Assembly: GCA_903970575.1 (NCBI GenBank)
Contig: CAJCJC010000336.1
Location: forward strand, 1 to 13,165
Reading direction: 5' to 3'
DNA length: 13,165 bases
DNA from: Alphaproteobacteria bacterium
GTDB lineage: Bacteria > Pseudomonadota > Alphaproteobacteria > BOG-932 > Roseiterribacteraceae
Shown: one piece after another, positions 6,783 through 13,165 of the stretch
Numbering within the stretch: the first letter of the stretch is position 1
How the letters are laid out: every line of letters begins with the position of its first letter
Notes under the pieces: generated by a model
Databases searched by the model: none
Told to the model about the DNA's origin: nothing
The model's input: the letters and a program-made list of their open reading frames with translations, nothing else
Position numbers and translations under genes: made by a program

Positions 6783-7001
6783 GACCCCGCGGCGATCATT
6801 GCGCTAGATCCGGAATCTTCAATCCGTCGTTGCGGAGGAGCCAGAATTCGGCGCATCCGCGAATCCCGCGCCGGGCAACGGATCTTTCGTTTCTCGCTGG
6901 CGTCACCCATTCACCAACGCCTTAACCATACTTGATGATTATAAACTGCCACGTCTGCAACAGTGCGAGTACCATGTTTGCGGCGCGATGTTTCCTAAAG
7001 G

Positions 7002-7014
7002 GAAAATAATTTTC
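7002..7014. promoter_or_regulatory. Perfect palindrome GAAAAT-A-ATTTTC upstream of sox promoter
   Basis: A 13-bp element with exact 6-bp half-sites and a single central base, immediately upstream of the predicted -35 box and 4 bp before the next inverted repeat. Symmetric AT-rich sites in this position are typical of dimeric regulator binding. Assignment to the neighbouring XRE-cupin protein is inference. Confidence 0.4.
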
Positions 7015-7018
7015 TCTT

Positions 7019-7032
7019 AGATTGACAAATCT
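7019..7032. promoter_or_regulatory. Candidate operator AGATT-N4-AATCT over the -35 box
   Basis: Perfect 5-bp inverted repeat AGATT (7019-7023) and AATCT (7028-7032) around GACA. The TTGACA -35 hexamer at 7022-7027 lies inside it, so a protein bound here would directly affect polymerase access. A related GATT-N3-AATC element precedes the regulator gene (5934-5944). Confidence 0.4.
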
Positions 7033-7050
7033 CATCGACCTGCTTACGGT
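7022..7050 (+). promoter_or_regulatory. Candidate sigma-70 promoter of the sox operon
   Basis: TTGACA (7022-7027) is a perfect -35 consensus. After 17 bp follows TACGGT (7045-7050), which keeps the key T1, A2 and T6 of the -10 box. Transcription would begin near 7057, about 60 bases before the soxB ATG. The weak -10 suggests dependence on an activator or sensitivity to a repressor at the overlapping operator. Confidence 0.45.
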
Positions 7051-7115
7051 CTGGTGGTCTCAGCAATTAACGTCAAAATCACGCCTGCGCCCTCCCGTTG
7101 GCGATCTGGACCGCG

Positions 7116-8366
7116 ATGCAATATTCCGCTTTCAGCCTGCTGAAAAACGCCCTGACGGGTCATCGCCATTGGCAACCGGCCTGGCGGGATTCTGAACCTC
7201 GGTCGCAATACGATGTAGTCATTGTCGGCGGCGGCGGCCATGGCTTGGCGACGGCTTATTACCTAGCCAAGGTGCATGGCGTTAAGAACATTGCCGTGTT
7301 GGAGAAAAGCTATATTGGCTCCGGCAATGTCGGCCGTAACACGACCATCGTGCGCTCGAATTACCTATTGCCGGGCAACATCCCGTTCTACGAATGGTCC
7401 ATGAAGCTTTGGGAAGGGCTTGAGCAGGACCTGAATTACAACGCCATGGTCAGCCAGCGCGGAGTTCTTAACCTGATCCATTCCGATACGCAGCGTGACG
7501 CCTATGCGCGGCGCGCCAACGCTATGCGGCTGCATGGCGTTGATTCGGTCCTGCTCGACAAGGATGAGGTGCGCAAGATGGTTCCGTTCCTCAATTACGA
7601 GAATGCGCGTTTTCCTATCCAGGGTGGCATGTTGCAGCCGCGCGGCGGCACCGTGCGTCATGACGCTGTCGCCTGGGGCTATGCCAGAGCGGGCGACCAG
7701 CGGGGGGTCGATATCATCCAGAATTGCGAGGTCACAGGCTTCCGCATCTCCAATGGCAAGATGATGGGCGTGGAAACGACGCGCGGCTATATCGGCGCCG
7801 GCAAGGTTGGCTTGGCCGTGGCCGGCAACACCTCGCGGGTCGCGACTATCGCTGGACTGCGCCTGCCGATCGAAAGCCACGTGCTGCAAGCCTTCGTCAG
7901 CGAGGGAATCAAGCCGTTGATCCCTAACGTCATTACCTTCGGCGCCGGTCATTTTTATATCAGCCAGTCTGACAAGGGTGGATTGGTCTTCGGCGGCGAC
8001 ATAGACGGCTATAATTCCTATGCGCAGCGCGGCAATCTGCCGACGCTTGAAGATGTGTGCGAGGGTGGCATGGCTTTGATGCCGATGATCGGACGTATCC
8101 GCTTGCTGCGCCAATGGGGCGGCATCATGGACATGTCGATGGACGGCTCGCCGATCATCGATAAAACACCGATCGATGGACTCTACCTTAATGCCGGCTG
8201 GTGCTATGGCGGATTCAAGGCGACGCCGGCGTCCGGCTGGTGCTTTGCGCATCTTATCGCCCGCGACTCACCGCACGAGTTCGCGGCGGCGTACCGTATG
8301 GACCGGTTCCGCACAGGCCATATGATCGATGAAAAGGGCCAGGGCGCCCAACCGAACCTGCACTGA
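7116..8366 (+). CDS. soxB: Heterotetrameric sarcosine oxidase family, beta subunit (flavin subunit)
   Basis: Catalytic flavoprotein that oxidises the N-methyl group of sarcosine or, in the homologous MgdA, N-methylglutamate. From the ATG at 7116 the protein has 416 residues. A Rossmann FAD site VVIVGGGGHGLATAYYLA lies at 34-51. The block RGGTVRHDAVAWGYA (177-191) contains H182, aligned with the His that carries covalent FMN in heterotetrameric sarcosine oxidases. The C-terminal family motif GWCYGGFKATPASGW is at 361-375, and the DEKGQGAQPNLH end is characteristic. A TTG six codons upstream (7098) extends the frame, but the family begins near M-x-YS-F-LL, so the ATG is preferred. A weak TGGA sits 5-9 bases before it. 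The stop is 19 bp from soxD. The substrate cannot be read from sequence. Confidence 0.94.
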   Translation: MQYSAFSLLKNALTGHRHWQPAWRDSEPRSQYDVVIVGGGGHGLATAYYLAKVHGVKNIAVLEKSYIGSGNVGRNTTIVRSNYLLPGNIPFYEWSMKLWEGLEQDLNYNAMVSQRGVLNLIHSDTQRDAYARRANAMRLHGVDSVLLDKDEVRKMVPFLNYENARFPIQGGMLQPRGGTVRHDAVAWGYARAGDQRGVDIIQNCEVTGFRISNGKMMGVETTRGYIGAGKVGLAVAGNTSRVATIAGLRLPIESHVLQAFVSEGIKPLIPNVITFGAGHFYISQSDKGGLVFGGDIDGYNSYAQRGNLPTLEDVCEGGMALMPMIGRIRLLRQWGGIMDMSMDGSPIIDKTPIDGLYLNAGWCYGGFKATPASGWCFAHLIARDSPHEFAAAYRMDRFRTGHMIDEKGQGAQPNLH

Positions 8367-8385
8367 GTCGATGGCGGGCTAACCC

Positions 8386-8652
8386 ATGCGCATTCCCTGC
8401 CCTTATTGTGGTGAGCGCGATATCCATGAGTTCGCCTATTTGGGCGATGCTACGGTCTCTCGGCCTGACCCGGCGCGCAATGACGCGGTTCAGGCGTTCT
8501 ACGAATACGTTTATCTCCGTGATAATCCCGCTGGATCGTTCCAGGAGCTATGGTATCATGCCGCTGGATGCCATTCCTGGCTCGTCGTTACTCGCGACAC
8601 GCGCACCCATGCGATTTTCGGCGCGCGGCTCGCAAGTCGAGAGGCGAGCTAA
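8386..8652 (+). CDS. soxD: Heterotetrameric sarcosine oxidase family, delta subunit (zinc-binding)
   Basis: Small structural subunit (88 residues) of the four-subunit oxidase or dehydrogenase. It binds zinc in the family; the site is intact here as C5 and C8 in CPYC plus H58 and C62 in WYHAAGC. The remaining sequence (EFAYLGDATVSRPDP, VYLRDNPAG, VVTRDTRTHAI) is family-typical. Translation starts at ATG 8386, preceded by GGCGGG. Its TAA stop overlaps the soxA ATG by one base (TAATG), implying translational coupling and balanced subunit production. In the N-methylglutamate dehydrogenase system the equivalent is MgdB. Confidence 0.93.
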   Translation: MRIPCPYCGERDIHEFAYLGDATVSRPDPARNDAVQAFYEYVYLRDNPAGSFQELWYHAAGCHSWLVVTRDTRTHAIFGARLASREAS

Positions 8653-11642
8653 TGGCTGCGCAAAGCCAACCCGCCCGGCTTCAATCCGGCGGCCTGATCG
8701 ATCGAGCGCGCCCGCTCGAGTTCCAGTTCGACGGCCGCAAGATGACCGGATATGCCGGCGACACGCTTGCTTCCGCGCTTGTCGCCAACGGCGTGACGCT
8801 GACCGGTCGATCCTTCAAATATCATCGGCCGCGTGGCGTCCTCACGGCCGGTTCCGAGGAGCCCAACGCTCTGGTGGAGTTGCGCGGCGGCTCCAGGCGG
8901 GAGCCGAATACAAAGGCGACAACGGTTGAATTATTCGCGGGGCTGGAGGCGCGTAGCCAGAATCGCTGGCCCTCGCTTACCTTCGACGCGCTCAGCGTCA
9001 ACTCGCTTTTCGCGCCATTACTTGTCGCCGGTTTCTACTACAAGACCTTCATGTGGCCGGCGGCGTTCTGGGAAAAGTTGTATGAGCCGCTGATCCGCAA
9101 GGCCGCCGGTCTTGGTCGCGCCTCCGGCCTTCCCGATCCGGATACATATGAAAAGGCGTTCGCCTTCTGCGACGTGCTGGTGATCGGCGGCGGACCGACC
9201 GGGTTGATGGCTGCGCTAACCGCCTGCCGCGCCGGCGCGCGCGTCATCCTCTGCGATGAGGATTTCGGTTTTGGCGGCCGGCTTCTTTCCGAAACATTTG
9301 AAATCGCTGGCATTTCCGGTGCATCCTGGGTCGGCGAGACCGTCGCGGAGTTGGCCGAGAGCGCTAATGTTACATTGATGCGTCGCACCACTGTGTTTGG
9401 CGTTTACGATACGGGAACCTATGGCGCTCTGGAGAGGGTCGGCGATCATTTGCCGACCCACGTTCCGCATCAGCCGAGGCAGCGCCTGTGGAAAATCGTC
9501 GCCAAGCGCGCCGTGCTGGCCGCCGGCGCCATCGAACGGCCCATCGTTTTCGGCGGCAATGACCGTCCGGGCGCCGTGATGGCGGCCGCCGTGCGATCGT
9601 ATGTCAACCGCTACGCCGCCGTTCCGGGGCGACGCATCGCGGTCTTCACCAATAATGACGACGGCTGGAAGACAGTGGCCGATTGCGCCGCCGCCGGCAT
9701 TCCGGTCGAGGCGGTGATCGACCCGCGCGCGAACCTGCCGGAGGGTTTGCGGAATTTGGCGGACCGCGCCGGCGCGACGCTTTTCGCCGGCGGTCGGGTG
9801 CTCGACGCCTATGGCGTCTCAAGCGGGCTTCAGGCGATCGATGTCGAAACCGCCGGGGGGTCGATCGTCACCCTTAACGCGGATTGCTTGGCGATGTCCG
9901 GCGGCTGGAATCCCGCCCTAGCGCTCACCACCCATCTGGGAAGCCGGCCGGTCTGGCGACCAGACATCCATGCGTTCGTCGCCAGCGCTCCGCCGCCGGG
10001 GCTTGAGGTCGCCGGCGCCGCCAACGGGTCCCTCGCCCTCGCCGCTTGCCTCGCGGAAGGCGCCGCCGAAGGCGCCAAGGCTGCCGAGGCCGCTGGATTT
10101 TCAGCGTCCATGCCGGCGATCCCGGCGGTCGGCGCGGACCCAACCGGCATGATGCCGCTTTGGAAGGTCGAGCGTTCGCGCACAAAGGCGTTCGTCGATT
10201 TCCAGAATGACGTGACGGCCAAGGACATCGCCATCTCGGAAAGCGAGGGCTATCGTTCGGTTGAACATCTTAAGCGCTATACGGCGCTCGGCATGGCGAC
10301 CGATCAGGGCAAGACCGCGAATGTGAACGCGCTGGCGATCATGGCGGCGCTGACGGGCAAGTCCATCCCGGAGACGGGCGTGACCACGTTCCGGCCGCCC
10401 TACACCCCCGTCGCCATTGCCGCCTTCGCCGGTCATCATCGCGGCAAGCATTTCAGGCCCACCCGCCTCACCCCCTCGCATCTCTGGGCCGCGGAGCAGG
10501 GCGCCCCGTTTGTTGAAACCGGGCAGTGGCTGCGCGCCCAATGGTATCCGCGACCGGGCGAGACCGATTGGCTGGTCAGCGTCAGCCGCGAGGTCAACGC
10601 CACCCGGTCGGGCGTCGGCGTTTGCGACGTTTCGACTCTGGGTAAGATCGACATCATGGGGGCGGACGCGGGGGCGTTCCTCGACCGGGTCTATATCAAC
10701 ACCTTCTCCACCCTCGCCATCGGTAAGGTGCGTTACGGCGTCATGCTGCGGGAGGACGGGATCGTGATGGACGACGGCACGACGGCCCGTCTTGCCGATC
10801 ATCACTATTATATGTCGACCACCACCGTAAACGCCGCCAAGGTCATGCAGCATCTCGAGTTCTGCCATCAAGTCTTGTGGCCGGAGCTTGACGTCCAGCT
10901 GGCCTCGGCGACGGAGCAATGGGCGCAGTTCGCGATCGCAGGCCCGAATGCGCGCGATACCCTGCGGGGCCTTATCGATCCCGAATTCGATATTTCGAAC
11001 GAGGCCCTGCCCTATATGGGCGCGACGACCCTGACGATTTGCGGCGGCCTTCCCGCCCGGCTGTTTCGCATCTCCTTCTCGGGCGAGCTTGCTTATGAGA
11101 TCGCCGTTCCGGCTGGGTATGGCGACGGTCTCATCCGGGCGATCATGTCGGTCGGCGCGCCGTTCGGCGTTACGCCTTATGGCACGGAGGCGCTCGGCGT
11201 CATGCGCATCGAAAAAGGCCACGCCGCCGGCAACGAACTGAACGGAACGATTACCGCCGCCGATCTTGGCCTCGGGCGGATGATGTCCACCAAAAAAGAC
11301 TACATTGGCCGGGTTATGGCCGAACGGCCCGGCCTCGCGGACCCGGAGCGTCCGCGCCTTGTCGGGTTCAAGCCGGTCGATCGCGCGCAGCGGCTGCGGG
11401 CCGGCGCGCATTTCCTTCCGCTTGGCGCCAAAGCCGTCGCGGCCAATGACGAGGGCTTCATGACCTCTGTCGCGTTCTCGCCCTCGCTCAACCATTGGAT
11501 CGGTCTCGGCTATCTGAAAAACGGGGCCAGCCGGCTAGGGGAACGCGTACGCGCCCACGATCCCGTGCGCGGGCTCGAGTTCGAGGTGGAAATCTGCGAC
11601 CCGATCTTTATCGATCCGAAGGGGGAGCGGCTCCGTGTCTGA
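8652..11642 (+). CDS. soxA: Heterotetrameric sarcosine oxidase family, alpha subunit (NAD and folate domains)
   Basis: Large subunit (996 residues) that binds NAD and the folate that accepts the C1 unit as 5,10-methylene-THF. Domains in order: a ferredoxin-like N-terminal fold (about 15-110, with FDGRKMTGYAGDTLASALVANG and SFKYHRPRG, the first read in parts); a Rossmann dinucleotide domain beginning CDVLVIGGGPTGLMAA (173-188) and running to about 480; a linker; and a GcvT-like aminomethyltransferase domain (about 600-990) with SGVGVCDVSTLGKIDI (653-668), FSGELAYE (809-816) and MRIEKGHAAGNEL (851-863). A longer frame beginning at 8550 overlaps soxD and lacks family sequence, so the ATG at 8652, coupled to the soxD stop, is chosen. 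Length is normal for the family. The stop overlaps the soxG start by 8 bases. Confidence 0.95.
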   Translation: MAAQSQPARLQSGGLIDRARPLEFQFDGRKMTGYAGDTLASALVANGVTLTGRSFKYHRPRGVLTAGSEEPNALVELRGGSRREPNTKATTVELFAGLEARSQNRWPSLTFDALSVNSLFAPLLVAGFYYKTFMWPAAFWEKLYEPLIRKAAGLGRASGLPDPDTYEKAFAFCDVLVIGGGPTGLMAALTACRAGARVILCDEDFGFGGRLLSETFEIAGISGASWVGETVAELAESANVTLMRRTTVFGVYDTGTYGALERVGDHLPTHVPHQPRQRLWKIVAKRAVLAAGAIERPIVFGGNDRPGAVMAAAVRSYVNRYAAVPGRRIAVFTNNDDGWKTVADCAAAGIPVEAVIDPRANLPEGLRNLADRAGATLFAGGRVLDAYGVSSGLQAIDVETAGGSIVTLNADCLAMSGGWNPALALTTHLGSRPVWRPDIHAFVASAPPPGLEVAGAANGSLALAACLAEGAAEGAKAAEAAGFSASMPAIPAVGADPTGMMPLWKVERSRTKAFVDFQNDVTAKDIAISESEGYRSVEHLKRYTALGMATDQGKTANVNALAIMAALTGKSIPETGVTTFRPPYTPVAIAAFAGHHRGKHFRPTRLTPSHLWAAEQGAPFVETGQWLRAQWYPRPGETDWLVSVSREVNATRSGVGVCDVSTLGKIDIMGADAGAFLDRVYINTFSTLAIGKVRYGVMLREDGIVMDDGTTARLADHHYYMSTTTVNAAKVMQHLEFCHQVLWPELDVQLASATEQWAQFAIAGPNARDTLRGLIDPEFDISNEALPYMGATTLTICGGLPARLFRISFSGELAYEIAVPAGYGDGLIRAIMSVGAPFGVTPYGTEALGVMRIEKGHAAGNELNGTITAADLGLGRMMSTKKDYIGRVMAERPGLADPERPRLVGFKPVDRAQRLRAGAHFLPLGAKAVAANDEGFMTSVAFSPSLNHWIGLGYLKNGASRLGERVRAHDPVRGLEFEVEICDPIFIDPKGERLRV

Positions 11643-12243
11643 CTTGGCGCTCAAACCCTTGTCGGCGTTTCGCGGCCATCTGGCGTTCACAGGCATGAGC
11701 GAGGCCTCCGGCGCCGGCGTCACGTTGGAGGTAAGAGACGATCTGGCGATGGCGATCGTCATCGCCCGCAAGGGGCGGCTTGCGGCGCTCGCGGAAAACG
11801 TCTGCCAGACTTATGGAATCGATCTTCCGGCTGGGCCGAAACGCGTCGCCGCCGGCTCGTTGGCCTTCATCGGAACCGGGCCCGGGCAGTTTCTGGCGGT
11901 GGAGCAGGGCGGCGACGCATTGACGTTCGCCTCTCGACTGGCCGGCGCGCTGGGCGATGCGGCCTCGATCTCGGATCAGTCGGCTTCCCGCGCCGTGCTA
12001 CGCGTGTCCGGACCGCGCGTCCGCGGCGTTCTGGCCAAGGGTCTCGCCATCGATCTGCACCCGAGCGTTTTCCGTCCGGGCGACGCCGCCTTGAGTTCCA
12101 TCGCGCTGATTGGCGCGCATCTCTGGCAGCTTGACGAGCGGCCGACCTATGAAATCTCCGTTTTCCGCAGTCTCGCCGGCAGTTTCGCCGAATTCATCTG
12201 GTCCAGCGCCGCTGAATACGGCGTCACGATCGACAATCCTTGA
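11635..12243 (+). CDS. soxG: Heterotetrameric sarcosine oxidase family, gamma subunit
   Basis: Fourth subunit (202 residues), structurally related to a GcvT/aminomethyltransferase fragment and packed against the alpha subunit in known complexes; it has no known active site of its own. Recognised by GTGPGQFLAVE (80-90), the VLRVSGPRVRGVLAKGLAIDL region (about 121-141, in parts), HPSVFRPGDAA (142-152) and PTYEISVFRSLAGSFAEFI (169-187). The start is GTG 11635, inside the last codons of soxA. A strong polypurine ribosome-binding site GGGGGAG (11621-11627) lies within soxA, showing that the overlap is functional. It is followed by 40 non-coding bases before purU. The Mgd equivalent is MgdD. Confidence 0.92.
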   Translation: MSDLALKPLSAFRGHLAFTGMSEASGAGVTLEVRDDLAMAIVIARKGRLAALAENVCQTYGIDLPAGPKRVAAGSLAFIGTGPGQFLAVEQGGDALTFASRLAGALGDAASISDQSASRAVLRVSGPRVRGVLAKGLAIDLHPSVFRPGDAALSSIALIGAHLWQLDERPTYEISVFRSLAGSFAEFIWSSAAEYGVTIDNP

Positions 12244-12283
12244 TCGCCGCCCCTCCACGCATTTTCCATAGGCTGAAGCCATC

Positions 12284-13150
12284 ATGCCCTCGGATCAATT
12301 CATTCTGACCCTTTCCTGCGTGAACCGCCCCGGCATCGTCGCCGCGGTGTCGACCTATCTTTTCAATAAGAACCTGAACATCCAGGACGCGGGTCAGTTC
12401 GACGATAGCGAGACCGGCCGCTTCTTCATGCGCGTGGTCTTCAACGCGGTGAGCGGCGCGTCCGCCGATAGTGCCGCGATTCGCGATGGCTTCGCCGCGA
12501 TCGGACGACTGTTCGATATGAAATGGACCTTGCGCTCCACCGAACAAAAACAACGCGTGATGTTGCTGGCGTCGAAGTTCGATCATTGCCTGACCGATCT
12601 GCTCTATCGTTGGCGTATCGGCGAACTGCCGATGGAGATTTCGGCGATCGTTTCAAATCATCCCCGCGAGACCTATTCCAGACTCGACCTCGATGGCGTC
12701 GACTTCCATCATCTGCCGATCGCCAAGGACACAAAGCCCGAGCAGGAGGCGCGGATCTGGGATTTGGTCAACGAGACGAAGACCGACCTCGTCGTCCTTG
12801 CCCGCTATATGCAGGTTCTGTCGGATGATCTGTCCGCCAAGCTCTCCGGCCGGTGCATCAATATCCACCATTCCTTCCTACCGGGCTTCAAGGGCGCCAA
12901 GCCCTACCACCAGGCCTATGATCGGGGCGTGAAGCTGATCGGCGCCACGGCTCACTACGTCACATCCGATTTGGACGAGGGACCCATCATCGAGCAGGAC
13001 GTGGAGCGTATTTCGCACCAATTGACGCCTGACGATCTGATCCGCAGGGGCCGCGACATCGAACGCCGGGTTCTGGCTCGGGCGGTCAACTGGCATCTGG
13101 AAGACCGGGTTCTCCTGAATGGCAAGCGCACTGTGGTGTTCGCGGGATGA
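12284..13150 (+). CDS. purU: Formyltetrahydrofolate deformylase
   Basis: Hydrolyses 10-formyl-THF to formate and THF in the cytoplasm. The 288 residues have an N-terminal ACT domain (about 5-85: [20 protein letters not shown]) and a PurN-like formyltransferase domain (about 89-288). In the latter, the catalytic triad is visible as N193 and H195 in [19 protein letters not shown] and D231 in [13 protein letters not shown]. Length is normal. The ATG at 12284 is 40 bp after soxG, with a weak AGG upstream. Within the operon it serves to recycle THF and release the methyl-derived carbon as formate after methylene-THF is oxidised; this placement after sox genes is a known catabolic arrangement. The TGA stop overlaps the next possible ATG. 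Confidence 0.96.
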   Translation: MPSDQFILTLSCVNRPGIVAAVSTYLFNKNLNIQDAGQFDDSETGRFFMRVVFNAVSGASADSAAIRDGFAAIGRLFDMKWTLRSTEQKQRVMLLASKFDHCLTDLLYRWRIGELPMEISAIVSNHPRETYSRLDLDGVDFHHLPIAKDTKPEQEARIWDLVNETKTDLVVLARYMQVLSDDLSAKLSGRCINIHHSFLPGFKGAKPYHQAYDRGVKLIGATAHYVTSDLDEGPIIEQDVERISHQLTPDDLIRRGRDIERRVLARAVNWHLEDRVLLNGKRTVVFAG

Positions 13151-13165
13151 ACGCCTTGATGGAGG
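13147..13165 (+). CDS. Possible start of a further operon gene (cut by window edge)
   Basis: ATG at 13147-13149 overlaps the purU stop in an ATGA arrangement and reads MNALME before the edge. This would be a translationally coupled next gene; from the pathway a folD-type methylene-THF dehydrogenase/cyclohydrolase would make sense, but six residues cannot identify it. Alternatively the final GGAGG (13161-13165) is itself the ribosome-binding site for a gene starting just outside the window. Confidence 0.3.

Larger units (their letters stand above)
6749..7115. promoter_or_regulatory. Regulatory gap between regulator gene and soxB
   Basis: These 367 bases contain no supported gene. The left part is G+C-rich with a stem-loop at 6768-6782. 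The right part (about 6980-7080) is strongly AT-rich for this genome and holds stacked inverted repeats at 7002-7014 and 7019-7032 and a promoter candidate at 7022-7050. A weaker TTTCC/GGAAA pair lies at 6991-7005. The untranslated leader from the predicted start site near 7057 to the soxB ATG would be about 60 bases, too short for a known large riboswitch class. Confidence 0.5.

Noticed and set aside
6749..7115. Riboswitch (for example glycine-responsive) ahead of soxB
   Set aside because: I could not find the paired conserved cores of a glycine aptamer, and the predicted leader after the candidate promoter is only about 60 bases.
7365..8252. 295-codon minus-strand frame opposite soxB
   Set aside because: Antisense shadow of a strongly conserved flavoprotein gene; translation shows no recognisable domain and no ribosome-binding site.
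8550..8651. N-terminal extension of the soxA frame
   Set aside because: The extra 34 codons overlap soxD in another frame and do not resemble the family N-terminus; the ATG at 8652 fits the TAATG coupling.
10101..11495. 464-codon open frame on the minus strand opposite soxA
   Set aside because: It is a composition-driven antisense shadow of the soxA folate domain: no family motif, Arg/His-rich translation, and the plus-strand frame is clearly the real gene.

Overview
The window looks like chromosomal DNA of an alphaproteobacterium. This is inferred from the G+C-rich codon use with C or G in most third positions, the adjacent map-radC pair, and protein sequences that resemble alphaproteobacterial versions. 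I cannot place it further from sequence alone.

Region 1 (1-1885, minus strand) is housekeeping. In transcription order it holds map (methionine aminopeptidase), radC (JAB/MPN-domain protein) and the first 94 codons of a type-2 pyrF (orotidine 5'-phosphate decarboxylase), which runs off the left edge. A gene-poor stretch (1886-2242) with one clear inverted repeat separates it from the next block.

Region 2 (2243-5779, minus strand) is a cell-surface polysaccharide block. It holds an ABC-2 permease and its ATPase of the KpsM/KpsT (Wzm/Wzt) type, separated by only 4 bp. After a 251-bp, more AT-rich gap comes a large GT4-type glycosyltransferase with an unusual proline-rich insertion. The gap contains a 48-codon candidate small ORF with a ribosome-binding-like sequence, and its end overlaps the glycosyltransferase start.

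Region 3 (6086-13165, plus strand) is a C1/N-methyl amine catabolic unit. An XRE-type regulator with a C-terminal cupin is followed, after a 367-bp regulatory gap, by soxB-soxD-soxA-soxG, the four subunits of a heterotetrameric sarcosine-oxidase-family enzyme, and then purU (10-formyl-THF deformylase). Predicted chemistry: the N-methyl group of the substrate is oxidised at the SoxB flavins, captured on THF in the SoxA folate domain as 5,10-methylene-THF, oxidised to 10-formyl-THF (FolD-type enzyme, not in view), and released as formate by PurU with recovery of THF. The same four-subunit architecture is used by N-methylglutamate dehydrogenase (MgdABCD) of the indirect methylamine pathway. The substrate (sarcosine or N-methylglutamate) therefore cannot be settled from this window.

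The most notable non-coding signals are two neighbouring perfect inverted repeats in front of soxB, one of them enclosing a TTGACA -35 box, and a related GATT-N3-AATC element in front of the regulator gene. Together they suggest operator sites for the XRE-cupin protein. No tRNA, rRNA, CRISPR array, insertion sequence or transposase was seen.
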